Origin: Sporocytophaga sp.
GTDB taxonomy: Bacteria > Bacteroidota > Bacteroidia > Cytophagales > Cytophagaceae
DNA: 64,000 nucleotides
Assembly (NCBI RefSeq): GCF_017745095.1
Contig: NZ_JAGHZZ010000060.1
Span: forward strand, 141,169 to 205,168
Direction of reading: 5' to 3'
The position numbers and the translations under genes were made by a program. Positions 1 through 9,036 of the stretch are shown in pieces. Within the stretch, counting starts at the first letter, position 1; each line of letters begins with the position of its first letter. Below the pieces are notes generated by a model. It was given only the letters and a program-made list of their open reading frames with translations. It ran no database searches and was not told the origin of the DNA.

Positions 1-701
1 ATTATAGCAGCACAGGTGAAAACTATAACGATGCTTATCAGTTCGAATCATCCGAAAGTGAAGACGTGGACATGAATGACGAAATGCTTGAAGACACTTC
101 TGCAGCATGCCCAAGCGGTTCATCTATGCTGAATGATACTTCATCTTTTGAAGAATCAGCCAGTACTGCAGGAGGAGACACTTCTCTATTTATGGAAGAA
201 GACTATGCAGATAACAGCGATCAGGCTATGACAAGCGAAGAGGAACTTGTAACTACAAGTGGCGAAATGACTGAAGCTACCGAAACCGTAACTTATAAGA
301 AGAAAGAGAAAGAGCATCAGTCAAAATTCAGAAATATTGTGGAAGCTCCTTTCAAAGTCGCTACAACTATAGTCAGTGAAACAGGTGAAGGTATTGCACG
401 TATTGCTTACTCACCAGTAAAAGGTATAACCAAGCTTTTCAGAGGTGAACCTAAGGATCAGTACAACAAAAAATATAGAGAAAGTGTCGTTGAAAATCCA
501 TCACAACCTGTTGAAAAAACAGAATATTATTATGAAGAAGAAGCAAAAACTCCAATGAATGAAGGATATGATGCTTCAAGCGAATATAATTTCGACAGCA
601 ACGACAATGTTGAAATTGAGCGCGATAGAAATAAAGATGTGGAAATAAATTCTGATTCTCCTTATCAGGATGAAAGCGATGTAGAAATTCATAATTATTA
701 A
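1..701 (+). CDS. Acidic low-complexity protein, 5' end outside window
   Basis: The frame is open from base 3 to the TAA at 699-701, so the true start lies left of the window; a GTG at 66 is only an internal codon. About 232 codons are visible. The first part is rich in Glu, Asp, Ser and Thr. A less acidic block at 327-444 contains short hydrophobic and basic stretches (FRNIVEAPFKVAT, IARIAYSPVKGITKLF). The tail is again acidic and Tyr/Asn-rich. There is no membrane segment or recognisable catalytic motif. I do not recognise the family; the middle block might be an amphipathic helix that binds membrane or a partner. It ends at a strong bidirectional terminator shared with the convergent msrB gene. 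Confidence 0.75.
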   Translation, partial: YSSTGENYNDAYQFESSESEDVDMNDEMLEDTSAACPSGSSMLNDTSSFEESASTAGGDTSLFMEEDYADNSDQAMTSEEELVTTSGEMTEATETVTYKKKEKEHQSKFRNIVEAPFKVATTIVSETGEGIARIAYSPVKGITKLFRGEPKDQYNKKYRESVVENPSQPVEKTEYYYEEEAKTPMNEGYDASSEYNFDSNDNVEIERDRNKDVEINSDSPYQDESDVEIHNY

Positions 702-723
702 TACTAAGAAGAATTTCTAACAA

Positions 724-756
724 GTAAAAAGCCCTCGAAAGTCGAGGGCTTTTTAC
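724..756. terminator. Bidirectional rho-independent terminator
   Basis: Perfect inverted repeat: GTAAAAAGCCCTCG (724-737), a five-base loop, CGAGGGCTTTTTAC (743-756). The A-run on one side and T-run on the other make it work for both the rightward acidic-protein gene and the leftward msrB gene. Confidence 0.9.
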
Positions 757-775
757 TTACAAAAATATTTACCCT

Positions 776-1276
776 TTACTTCTCTTTAAATGGGACAAAC
801 TCCATAGATACAGAATTGACGCAATGCCTTAAATTTTTAGCTGTAAATCCCTCCCCCTCAAAAACATGACCTAGATGAGCTTTACAATTAGCACAAATAA
901 TTTCAACTCTCATTCCATCCGGATCAGGAATTCTTTCTACAGCACCTGGAATTTCATCATCAAAACTTGGCCACCCACAAAAAGAATCGAACTTATCTTT
1001 AGATCTATATAGAGGAGCATTACACCTTTTACAGATATAAGTTCCCTCTTCTTTGTTTTTGTAATATTTACCTGTAAAAGGTCTTTCCGTGCCTTTATGC
1101 ACTATAACCCTTTCTTCTTCAGGATTCAAAGCATTAAACTGGGAAGAATCTTTAGCCACATGGAACTTTTCTAACCCCACAGATTTTTCATTTGTATTCA
1201 TAGATTTATTCTGAGAACAGGATGAAACATAAAACAACAACATATTGCTAAGCAAAAGAAAAACACATTTCTTCAT
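776..1276 (-). CDS. msrB: Peptide-methionine (R)-S-oxide reductase MsrB, lipoprotein
   Basis: Reduces methionine-R-sulfoxide in proteins. The 166-residue product has a lipoprotein signal peptide with lipobox VSSC (Cys20), so it is predicted to be anchored in the envelope, where it would repair oxidised exported proteins. The MsrB domain covers about residues 50-163. Visible are the structural zinc pairs CKRC (Cys82, Cys85) and CANC (Cys128, Cys131), the GWPSF motif preceded by the likely resolving Cys100, and the catalytic Cys152 in RHCVNS. All key residues are present. It is a single gene, convergent with the acidic-protein gene and divergent from hrpB. The start is the ATG just before the signal peptide. 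Confidence 0.95.
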   Translation of the reverse strand: MKKCVFLLLSNMLLFYVSSCSQNKSMNTNEKSVGLEKFHVAKDSSQFNALNPEEERVIVHKGTERPFTGKYYKNKEEGTYICKRCNAPLYRSKDKFDSFCGWPSFDDEIPGAVERIPDPDGMRVEIICANCKAHLGHVFEGEGFTAKNLRHCVNSVSMEFVPFKEK

Positions 1277-1415
1277 ATCAAAAAGATGTTAATTACAATA
1301 TAAAACTTTTTGAGATAGCTTTTCTTATGTCGTCTTTCTAATTTTAAAACAAAATAGTGCTTCTAAATATTGAATTGCATTTTGATTTTCACCTTCATTT
1401 AATTTAAAATAAAAA

Positions 1416-3911
1416 GTGAGTCCAATTGATCTTCCGATTCAGGAAATTATTCCGGATATAAAAGATAAATTAAATCTTAATACTACCCTGATATTACAAG
1501 CTCCTCCAGGAGCAGGAAAGAGTACAGTTCTTCCGCTTGCTTTGTATAATGAACCTTGGCTCAACGGCAAAAAGATCCTTATGCTGGAGCCAAGAAAACT
1601 GGCTGCCAGGGCCGTAGCCGCGAGGATGGCTCAGCACTTAGATGAAGATGTTGGAAAAACGGTTGGATATCGTGTACGTTTTGACAATAAGGTAAGTAAA
1701 GACACAAGGATTGAAGTACTTACAGAGGGAATTCTAACCAGAATGATTCAGCAGGACAATTCTCTTGAAAATGTAGGTCTTGTTATTTTCGACGAATTTC
1801 ACGAAAGAAGCCTTCATGCAGACCTTGCCCTGGCACTTTGCAGAGAAGTACAGACTGTACTTAGAGAAGATCTGCGCATCTTGATCATGTCTGCGACATT
1901 AAATGGTGATCAGCTATCTTCTTTATTGGGCAAGGCTCCAATACTCTCCAGCAGTGGCAGGCAACACCCGGTTACAATTAATTATATTTCTCCTGATAAT
2001 GACCTATCTATTCCTCAGCAGACATCAAAAGCCATAAAGAAAATATTATCGATTCATGACGATGGCGATGTACTTGTATTCTTGCCTGGGACAGGCGAAA
2101 TACTTAAAACCTTAGACTCGCTAAGTGAAGATTTGAGAGGTATAAAAATATTGCCATTGTACGGTGACCTTCCTCTACAAAAGCAACAAGAAGCTTTATC
2201 TCCTGATTCCAATGGCTATAGAAAAATAATACTGGCTACATCTATTGCAGAAACCAGCTTAACAATAGAAGGCATAAAAATCGTTGTAGATAGTGGATTT
2301 TCAAGGGCTCCCAAGTTTGATCCCAAAACCGGTTTAACCAAACTCGAAACAATACCAGTCACTAAAGATGCTGCCGAACAAAGAGCTGGAAGAGCCGGAA
2401 GACTTGGGCCGGGAATATGTTATAGGCTATGGTCACAACCATCTCATCAATATCTTCAGGACCAGAGAACACCCGAAATCCTTGAAGCAGATTTAAGCCC
2501 CACCATGCTGGAACTGATAAACTGGGGAGTAAGGGACATTAACAATCTTTCCTTCCTCACTGCTCCACCGCAGGGTTCCGTAAAGCAAGCCAAAGAGCTT
2601 TTAAAAAATATTGATGCAATTGATGATCAGGAAAAGATCACTGAAAGAGGAAAAGAAATTATTAAATTACCAACTCATCCAAGAATTGCTCACCTTCTGA
2701 TAGAAGGTAAACATAAAGGTCTCTTACCATTAGCTTCCGATCTTGCGGCCATTCTTGAAGAGAGGGATCCTTTGCGCAAAGAAGCTGGAAGCAACATGGT
2801 GATAAGAATAGAGGCTCTGAGAAGGTGGCGCAATAAGGAATATACAGATGCAGAAAAAAATGTCCTTGAAAGAATTGAACGTATAGCTTCTTCCTGGAGA
2901 AAAACATTTAATATCAATGCTGACAACTCAGCTGTAGATGCAACTTCTGTTGGAGAACTGATAGCAGATGCATATCCTGAAAGAATTGCTATTAAAAAAG
3001 ATTCCGCCAATAATTCCTACAGACTGGCTAACGGAAGATCCGCAAGGCTTGGAGAATATGATCCTTTAAATACTGAAAACTGGCTTGCCATTGCACATCT
3101 CGATGCAGGTATCGGTGAAGGCAAAATTTTTCTTGCAGCACCAGTTAACCCTGACGATCTGGATCATCTTAAAAAGAACAAAAGAGCGGTAGGTTGGGAT
3201 AAAAATAAGGGCATGATGATCGCCCGAAATGAGATTAAGATTGGAGAAATTATAGTCAGCTCTAGTCCGCTTAAAAACATTCCTGATGAAGAACTATCTG
3301 AAATGTTAAGTTCCGTTATCAAATCAGAAGGCAAAGATCTCCTTTCTTGGTCGGAAGAAACTGATGAATTAATGGCAAGGTTGTTGAGTCTTCACCTATG
3401 GAGGAATACAGAACCCTGGCCTGAAATGACCCGAAAGTACATTACAGATAATGCCGAAGAATGGATTGCTCCTTATCTTCAGAATCTCAGAAAAAAAGAA
3501 GATTTCAAAAAACTTGATGTAAATGGAATCATTTCAGGAATAGTTCCCTGGGATCTGTTTCAAAAACTAGATCATCTCGCACCATCACATATCAAAGTAC
3601 CCAGTGGCTCACTTATCAAACTTCAATACAAGGAAGATGGAGCACCACCAGTACTAGCAGTAAGACTTCAGGAAGTCTTTGGATTACTTGATTCCCCTGT
3701 GGTTAATGAAGGAAGAAATAAAGTAATTCTGCATTTGTTATCTCCAGGATATAAGCCTGTTCAAATAACGCAGGATTTAAAAAGTTTCTGGCAAAACACT
3801 TATCAGGAAGTGAGGAAAGAACTAAGAATGAGATATCCAAAACATCACTGGCCTGAAGATCCCTGGACTGCTGAGGCTGTAAGGGGTGTTAAAAGAAGAG
3901 AACAAAAATAA
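1416..3911 (+). CDS. hrpB: ATP-dependent RNA helicase HrpB
   Basis: DEAH-type helicase of the HrpB family, 831 residues, close to the length of E. coli HrpB. Visible motifs in order: Walker A PGAGKST (31-37), DEFHER (126-131) as motif II, SAT (159-161) as motif III, and motif VI QRAGRAGRLGPG. The C-terminal HrpB-specific region ends with the usual RYPKHHWPEDPW. The start is a GTG at 1416; there is no upstream ATG in frame and the protein begins at the normal family position. Its precise role in bacteria is poorly defined (RNA or ribosome remodelling is inferred for the family). A zinc-finger gene follows after 26 bases and is probably co-transcribed. Confidence 0.95.
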   Translation: MSPIDLPIQEIIPDIKDKLNLNTTLILQAPPGAGKSTVLPLALYNEPWLNGKKILMLEPRKLAARAVAARMAQHLDEDVGKTVGYRVRFDNKVSKDTRIEVLTEGILTRMIQQDNSLENVGLVIFDEFHERSLHADLALALCREVQTVLREDLRILIMSATLNGDQLSSLLGKAPILSSSGRQHPVTINYISPDNDLSIPQQTSKAIKKILSIHDDGDVLVFLPGTGEILKTLDSLSEDLRGIKILPLYGDLPLQKQQEALSPDSNGYRKIILATSIAETSLTIEGIKIVVDSGFSRAPKFDPKTGLTKLETIPVTKDAAEQRAGRAGRLGPGICYRLWSQPSHQYLQDQRTPEILEADLSPTMLELINWGVRDINNLSFLTAPPQGSVKQAKELLKNIDAIDDQEKITERGKEIIKLPTHPRIAHLLIEGKHKGLLPLASDLAAILEERDPLRKEAGSNMVIRIEALRRWRNKEYTDAEKNVLERIERIASSWRKTFNINADNSAVDATSVGELIADAYPERIAIKKDSANNSYRLANGRSARLGEYDPLNTENWLAIAHLDAGIGEGKIFLAAPVNPDDLDHLKKNKRAVGWDKNKGMMIARNEIKIGEIIVSSSPLKNIPDEELSEMLSSVIKSEGKDLLSWSEETDELMARLLSLHLWRNTEPWPEMTRKYITDNAEEWIAPYLQNLRKKEDFKKLDVNGIISGIVPWDLFQKLDHLAPSHIKVPSGSLIKLQYKEDGAPPVLAVRLQEVFGLLDSPVVNEGRNKVILHLLSPGYKPVQITQDLKSFWQNTYQEVRKELRMRYPKHHWPEDPWTAEAVRGVKRREQK

Positions 3912-3937
3912 AATATCCTTCGGAAGGAATTAAAACC

Positions 3938-4201
3938 ATGCAATGTATCAAATGTCAGAAAACCATTCCGGATCTGCGTCTGAAGGCTTTACCAAATGCC
4001 AAAACTTGCCTTGACTGTTCGGAAACAGCAAGAGTAGCTGGGTTTCCAATTGTTTCAGGTAAAACCACCTATTCTGAATTACAGATTGTTTCTACAGAAA
4101 AAGCAGAAGAGTTATATCAAAAACAGAACCGTACAGGAGGTGTTTCAGAAGGTGTTACATTTAAGGATAACTCTATACCTAAGCTGAGCAATCTCGAGTA
4201 A
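3938..4201 (+). CDS. DksA/TraR-type C4 zinc-finger protein
   Basis: 87-residue protein. The N-terminus carries a four-cysteine finger (Cys3, Cys6, Cys24, Cys27) with the spacing and the RLKALPNAKTC signature of the zf-DksA/TraR family. It lacks the long coiled coil that full-length DksA uses to enter the RNA polymerase secondary channel, so a DksA-like activity should not be assumed. The C-terminal half is of unknown function. A good ribosome binding site, GGAAGG, lies about 10 bases before the ATG. It sits 26 bases behind hrpB on the same strand and is probably in one operon with it. Confidence 0.8.
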   Translation: MQCIKCQKTIPDLRLKALPNAKTCLDCSETARVAGFPIVSGKTTYSELQIVSTEKAEELYQKQNRTGGVSEGVTFKDNSIPKLSNLE

Positions 4202-4343
4202 ATTTAGTTTGTATCAGTCACAATAATTTTGGGGAACGCGTTTAAAAATTTTAAAGTATACAGATTTAGAAAAATATAATTTTACATTTTTTTGTATAGG
4301 GGTAATTACCGAATACGTTGTCATAGCTATAAATACATTTGCT

Positions 4344-4592
4344 ATGAGAAATATTAAAAAAACTGTTTATGGAATTCTTGACAAAGAAATTCTGATTCAT
4401 TCAAAAAAAATTGACAGTACTTCATCTTTTACAAAAGATCTGAAATTAACCATTATAGATTTTAATCTTTTGTTATTCAACGTAGAAAATATTTTTAAAA
4501 TAGATATAGGGAATAATGAAATAACTCCGGAGTCTACAATTGACGATCTGATTTATTGCATTAACACCAAGGTAAATAATAATCAGGCATAG
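4344..4592 (+). CDS. Acyl-carrier-protein-like protein without the attachment serine
   Basis: 82 residues that line up end to end with acyl carrier proteins. The segment SSFTKDLKLTIIDF matches the AcpP segment around ASFVEDLGADSLD, and TPESTIDDLIYCIN matches the helix IV region. At the place of the phosphopantetheinylated Ser (DSL motif) this protein has Ile (TII), so it cannot carry an acyl chain in the usual way. It may be a scaffold or regulatory ACP paralogue; that is inference. The ATG follows an AT-rich leader, and a clear terminator comes six bases after the stop, so it is probably a single-gene transcript. Confidence 0.7.
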   Translation: MRNIKKTVYGILDKEILIHSKKIDSTSSFTKDLKLTIIDFNLLLFNVENIFKIDIGNNEITPESTIDDLIYCINTKVNNNQA

Positions 4593-4597
4593 GGCCC

Positions 4598-4639
4598 AAA
4601 GTCCTGCCTGGTAATAAGCTAAGCAGGACTTTTTATTCT
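4598..4639 (+). terminator. Rho-independent terminator after the ACP-like gene
   Basis: Stem AAAGTCCTGC (4598-4607) pairs with GCAGGACTTT (4623-4632) across a 15-base loop and runs into a T-rich tail. Confidence 0.85.
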
Positions 4640-4777
4640 TTTTTTGAGATAGGATTTGTACCTATTTTTGGTGAAATAATTTTAAAAAAGATTTAATTAT
4701 TTTTTTGTAATTCAACAACTATTGACTTTTTATATTCGATATAGGATTTATATAAACCATTATTTAGTCTTACTACC

Positions 4778-5719
4778 ATGATCTACGTTTTTATCATTTT
4801 CGCCATCCTGGTCCTCATTATTTTGTTTAGTTCTTTTGTTACTGTAAAACAAGGAACAATAGGTGTAATCACTGTTTTCGGAAAATATCGCCGAATCATG
4901 TCTCCAGGATTAAACCTGAAAATCCCCTTGATTGAAACCATACACAATAGAGTATCTGTCCAGAACCATTCCGCAGAACTTGAGTTTCAAGCGACTACCA
5001 TTGACCAGGCCAATGTTAATTTTACTGCCATGTTACTATACTCAGTATTGGACCAGAAAGAAGAAACCATAAAAAATGTTGCTTTTAAATTTGTGGACCA
5101 TACTAATTTCATGCAGGCACTGATACGCACGGTAGAAGGTTCAATCAGAGGATTTGTAGCAACAAAAAAACAATCTGAAGTGCTTTCGCTCCGGAGAGAA
5201 ATTGTAGAAGATGTAAAAGAACAGCTTGATGTAACCCTTGAAAGCTGGGGCTATCATTTGCTGGACCTTCAGATGAATGACATAACTTTTGATGAAGATA
5301 TTATGAAATCCATGGCTCAGGTGGTTGCATCCAATAATCTTAAAGCAGCTGCTGAAAATGAGGGTCAGGCATTACTCATTACCAAAACAAAAGCAGCAGA
5401 AGCAGAAGGTAATGCTATTAAAATTGCTGCAGAGGCAGAAAGGGAAGCATCAATGCTTCGCGGACAAGGAGTTGCCCTATTCAGACAAGAAGTAGCAAAA
5501 GGTATGACCCAGGCTGCCAAAGAAATGCAGGAAGCCAATCTTAACGCCTCACTCATTTTATTCTCGATGTGGACAGAAGCCGTAAAGCATTTTGCTGAAC
5601 ATGGTAAAGGAAATACAATATTCCTTGATGGATCAACAGATAGCATGCAGAGAACTATGAAAGAACTGTTGGCAATTTCAATGGGTGATTTTAAAAATGG
5701 GAAAAATACGGATAATTAA
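4778..5719 (+). CDS. SPFH/band 7 (stomatin-like) membrane protein
   Basis: 313 residues. One N-terminal membrane segment (about 2-24) is followed directly by an SPFH domain that starts with the typical VKQGTIGVITVFGKYRR and LKIPLIE. After about residue 195 comes an Ala/Glu/Lys-rich helical region (KAAEAEGNAIKIAAEAERE) expected to form the oligomerising coiled coil. Proteins of this family form ring or cage assemblies in membrane microdomains and often control membrane proteases; no NfeD or protease partner is adjacent here. It stands alone between two terminators. Confidence 0.88.
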   Translation: MIYVFIIFAILVLIILFSSFVTVKQGTIGVITVFGKYRRIMSPGLNLKIPLIETIHNRVSVQNHSAELEFQATTIDQANVNFTAMLLYSVLDQKEETIKNVAFKFVDHTNFMQALIRTVEGSIRGFVATKKQSEVLSLRREIVEDVKEQLDVTLESWGYHLLDLQMNDITFDEDIMKSMAQVVASNNLKAAAENEGQALLITKTKAAEAEGNAIKIAAEAEREASMLRGQGVALFRQEVAKGMTQAAKEMQEANLNASLILFSMWTEAVKHFAEHGKGNTIFLDGSTDSMQRTMKELLAISMGDFKNGKNTDN

Positions 5720-5735
5720 ACCCTGAATTAAGCCC

Positions 5736-5780
5736 TTCAATAAAAAAAGCATAGGCTTAACCTATGCTTTTTTTATTGAA
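5736..5780. terminator. Bidirectional terminator, 20-bp stem
   Basis: Perfect 20-base arms at 5736-5755 and 5761-5780 around the loop CTTAA. Each arm has a run of seven A or T, so it serves both the SPFH gene and the convergent hydroxylase gene. Confidence 0.9.
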
Positions 5781-5813
5781 CTCTTTTTAAAACTGCTGGC
5801 TTATATCTAATTA

Positions 5814-6740
5814 CTAAAAGAAAATAAGATAAATAATAGAGCCGAAAAGAGCATATTTTACCCCATAATAAACAGTCTTGTTGTATGCCTTTATCTTTTT
5901 GCCAAGCAATCTTATCTGATATAGATATTTGAATACTTTATTCAGATTTCCGGTTTTATCTTCTTCCTTATTCGGAGAAGCAGCGGAAGCCATAATAAAC
6001 CAACCGAAGAAACTATTGAGCCACCTTCCGATTTTTAATTTCATCGGTCTTTCAATATCACAGAAAAATATCAATCTGTCTTTATCTGTAGCGTTTTCCG
6101 CATAATGAATATAGGTTTCATCAAATAAAACATCTTCACCATCTTTCCAGAAATAAGGCTGGCCATCCAGAACAAGTTCGCACTTAGGTGAATTAGGAGT
6201 AATCAGGCCAAGGTGATACCTCAGGGAGCCAGCATAAGGATCACGATGCTCAGGAAGTTTGCTACCGGCAGGCAACACCACGAACATTGCTGCCTTTATG
6301 GAAGGAATATTTTTTACCAACTCTACAGTTTTCGGACAACACTCCAAAGCAGAAGGGTGAAAATCATTATACCATTTCAGATAAAACCTCTTCCACCCTC
6401 TTCTGAAAAATGAATTAAAACCAATGTCATTGTATTTATCAGAGCCCTTGATCAATGCGCTTCTTTCAAGACTCAAAGCTTCATCCCTGATAGTTTCCCA
6501 ATTATTTTTTAAAGTCTGTAAATCTGCATACTTAGAGACCTCCAGGTATGGCCGAGCCGGTGCTGAGGAAAACACGTACATCAGAAAATTTATTGGGGCC
6601 ATAAAGGTGGAGTGGTCCAACAGCTGACGAAAGAAAGTATATCTGACCTTTCCTCGATAATGAATGTACATAGAAGAAAATATCAGAACCAACAGAAATA
6701 CTACTTTTCCATTGAAGATATATTGATACCAGTTTTCCAT
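5814..6740 (-). CDS. Aspartyl/asparaginyl beta-hydroxylase family protein (LpxO-like)
   Basis: 308-residue protein of the Fe(II)/2-oxoglutarate-dependent Asp/Asn beta-hydroxylase family, the family that includes LpxO, which hydroxylates lipid A acyl chains. There is a membrane segment at about 11-26 and another at the C-terminus. The iron ligands His165 and Asp167 (EHRDPY) and His212 (IHYAEN) are present, and Arg222 (DRLIFF) is the likely 2-oxoglutarate contact. The architecture, a soluble hydroxylase core between membrane anchors, fits lipid modification at the inner membrane better than protein modification, but the substrate is an inference. It is a single gene on the minus strand. Confidence 0.85.
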   Translation of the reverse strand: MENWYQYIFNGKVVFLLVLIFSSMYIHYRGKVRYTFFRQLLDHSTFMAPINFLMYVFSSAPARPYLEVSKYADLQTLKNNWETIRDEALSLERSALIKGSDKYNDIGFNSFFRRGWKRFYLKWYNDFHPSALECCPKTVELVKNIPSIKAAMFVVLPAGSKLPEHRDPYAGSLRYHLGLITPNSPKCELVLDGQPYFWKDGEDVLFDETYIHYAENATDKDRLIFFCDIERPMKLKIGRWLNSFFGWFIMASAASPNKEEDKTGNLNKVFKYLYQIRLLGKKIKAYNKTVYYGVKYALFGSIIYLIFF

Positions 6741-6808
6741 AAGACAAATGTTGTAGCTTCGTGATTAAAAATGATTTAGCTAAACAATTTTCCAGGAATA
6801 ATGTTTAC

Positions 6809-6837
6809 AAAAAAAGCAGATAGCTCTCACCATCTGC
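6809..6837 (-). terminator. Terminator downstream of the T9SS substrate gene
   Basis: Read on the minus strand: GCAGAT, a 10-base loop, ATCTGC, then a run of seven T. It lies about 190 bases beyond the stop of the gene ending at 7023. Confidence 0.65.
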
Positions 6838-7022
6838 TTCATTTCAACCAAAAAAATTTATAATTACAAAACATTCACCCAATCCAAGCCAAAGACCTTA
6901 TACAAGAAAAAATTCACAACTGTGATTGTATAAAAAATAAGTTCGCCGATTTAAGAATTAGGGCAAATATGATCATTCTACAATCAGGTACATGGAATGT
7001 AACCCCTCTTTTATAATTTTTT

Positions 7023-8978
7023 TTATTTAATTACAGTAACTACTATTTTCTGATTTTCACCGCATACAATAATATAATCTCCCATTGGTACAACTTCCCC
7101 ATTATTTCCGGTACCATCCCATTCAGCAGGAGTTGGAATAGTTTTAATAAGAAGCCCGCTCATATCATAAATCTTTGTCGTCCCCGGAAATCCGATAAAA
7201 TAAGAAGGCTGGGATGTTCCGGTAAAGGCAAGTACCTTTTCCGGACAAGGTTCCGCTTTCTTTACTGTAATTATATTATTACTACTTAATGCTTTGCAAC
7301 CCTGGGAATCTCTGATTTCAAAATTATAGTTACCTTCTTGCACATTATTAAATATTCCGTTAGGGCTATTACTCACGACAAATCCATCTTTTATCAGATC
7401 ATAGGTATACGGAAAAGCTCCATAAAGCGAATCAGGATTAAGCTTAACACTTATATTTTCATTACAAGGAGGATTAATGATTTCAACAGAGATATTTCCT
7501 ACCGAAAAGCCGTCCTTAAATTCCACCGCAATATCATCAGAGTTTGAGCATCCATTTTGGTCCTTAACTGTTAATGTGTATATCCCTGTAGCCTGAACTT
7601 TAATCGAATCTGCCTTTTCACCAGTACTCCAGGTATATGACACACCTGAAGTATTTGATTTAATTATAAATGAAGATGCACATACTATAGTATCAGAACC
7701 AAGATTTATAGCAGGCATATCAGCTGCCTTAGAAAAATCTACAGTAATACTATCAATGGATTTGCACCCATCACCATCAATTAGAGTAAGATAATACTTT
7801 CCTGACTTATTAACTTGAATTGTTTGTGAATGATCACCTGTTTCCCATTGATATTTATAACCAGGAGGACCGCTCAGATTAAATGGAGATAGACACAAGA
7901 CAGAGGTATCCTTTCCCAGATCAAATTGAACAGGTTTTTTCAATGTGATAAAAATAGAATCTAATACAGTACAAAATTCATTGCCCGTTTTTACTGTATA
8001 CAATCCCGAAGTATCCACTGTAATAGACTTTTCTTGATTACCTGTATTCCATTGATAAAAATAGCCATCCGGAGCATTTAAAGTAATGGTATTTGTACAA
8101 ATAACTGTATCATTACCAAGTATCTTTTTAGGCAAAAGATTCACTACCATAGTGTCTTGGGACAAGCATCCCATTGTATCTATCATCTTCACCCAGTATT
8201 CACCAGGCTTGTTTATGTTAATAGATTGTGAAGAATCTCCGGTATTCCAGACATAGATATTAGATTCATTGAAATAGAATGCACCTATTTCGCCTGTCTC
8301 TTCACAAATAGTAGTATCACTTGATTCAAGTAAATTTTTCCCTTCAGTTATCGTAATTGAAAAAGTATCATTTGCCAAACAGCTTTCTGTTACAGCTTTT
8401 ACTTTATATTCACCAGGCCTGCTGTTTTCAGTATTGATGGTTCCTGTAAGAGAATCAATCGCTAAACCATACGGAGTGGAAGAAAAAGTAGGAGCTAAAT
8501 TATCGATAATTATAGGAAACAAGTCTTCTTTACTCCTGCAGCTAACAATCTGAGGATAAACAACTGAAGGAAGGGCTACTGTCAGAGAAGAGACGTCCAG
8601 ATAAACCGGATTTCCAAATGTAGATGAATTATATGAGCCCAATACCATATAGCAACCCATTTTAGGATTATAAACTCTAAACTGATATTCCTCTCCATTC
8701 AAAAAGCCATCATTATAAGCATCTTTACCATATACTCTAAGAACTGAGTCCCCAGGTACTCTGGCATATCCACCACATTTAAAAAAACCTGGGGACTTAC
8801 TATAAAATGCACCGAGCAATAAGGTATCTCCCTCATACAAAGATTGAGTTGTATTTATTTCAATATCTTCGAAAATAGTAGTCTCTTGTACCGCCGTCCA
8901 TGGTAATTTCTGGCTGTATCCTACTGTTGTCGCAAATAGTATGAGATAAATCAGTATTTTGAAGAATCCTTTACTCAT
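7023..8978 (-). CDS. Secreted T9SS substrate with Ig-like repeats and gliding-type C-terminus
   Basis: The ATG at 8978 is chosen because it begins a signal peptide (MSKGFFKILIYLILFATTVGYSQ); an upstream ATG at 9050 overlaps the previous gene and would put 24 polar residues before it. The mature protein of about 630 residues has four or more Ig-like repeats of about 65 residues, each with a pattern like LGNDTVIC, YxWNTG, SGxYxxxVxDxxGC. A SprB-type repeat follows (IRDSQGCKALSS). The end (IYDMSGLLIKT, WDGTGNNGEVVPMGDYIIV) resembles the gliding-associated T9SS sorting domain. It is predicted to be exported by T9SS and displayed on or released from the surface. It follows a PorP/SprF-family gene, a common pairing of substrate and partner. 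Confidence 0.85.
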   Translation of the reverse strand: MSKGFFKILIYLILFATTVGYSQKLPWTAVQETTIFEDIEINTTQSLYEGDTLLLGAFYSKSPGFFKCGGYARVPGDSVLRVYGKDAYNDGFLNGEEYQFRVYNPKMGCYMVLGSYNSSTFGNPVYLDVSSLTVALPSVVYPQIVSCRSKEDLFPIIIDNLAPTFSSTPYGLAIDSLTGTINTENSRPGEYKVKAVTESCLANDTFSITITEGKNLLESSDTTICEETGEIGAFYFNESNIYVWNTGDSSQSININKPGEYWVKMIDTMGCLSQDTMVVNLLPKKILGNDTVICTNTITLNAPDGYFYQWNTGNQEKSITVDTSGLYTVKTGNEFCTVLDSIFITLKKPVQFDLGKDTSVLCLSPFNLSGPPGYKYQWETGDHSQTIQVNKSGKYYLTLIDGDGCKSIDSITVDFSKAADMPAINLGSDTIVCASSFIIKSNTSGVSYTWSTGEKADSIKVQATGIYTLTVKDQNGCSNSDDIAVEFKDGFSVGNISVEIINPPCNENISVKLNPDSLYGAFPYTYDLIKDGFVVSNSPNGIFNNVQEGNYNFEIRDSQGCKALSSNNIITVKKAEPCPEKVLAFTGTSQPSYFIGFPGTTKIYDMSGLLIKTIPTPAEWDGTGNNGEVVPMGDYIIVCGENQKIVVTVIK

Positions 8979-9036
8979 TCTTTTATCATTCTTCTGTGTA
9001 TTCAATACTACAGTCAAGCCATCCGATTGTAACCCT

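Noticed and set aside
4334..4341. TACATTTG, an exact TAnnTTTG promoter match before the ACP-like gene
   Set aside because: It ends two bases before the ATG, so transcription would begin inside the gene, and there is no TTG at the right distance; probably chance.
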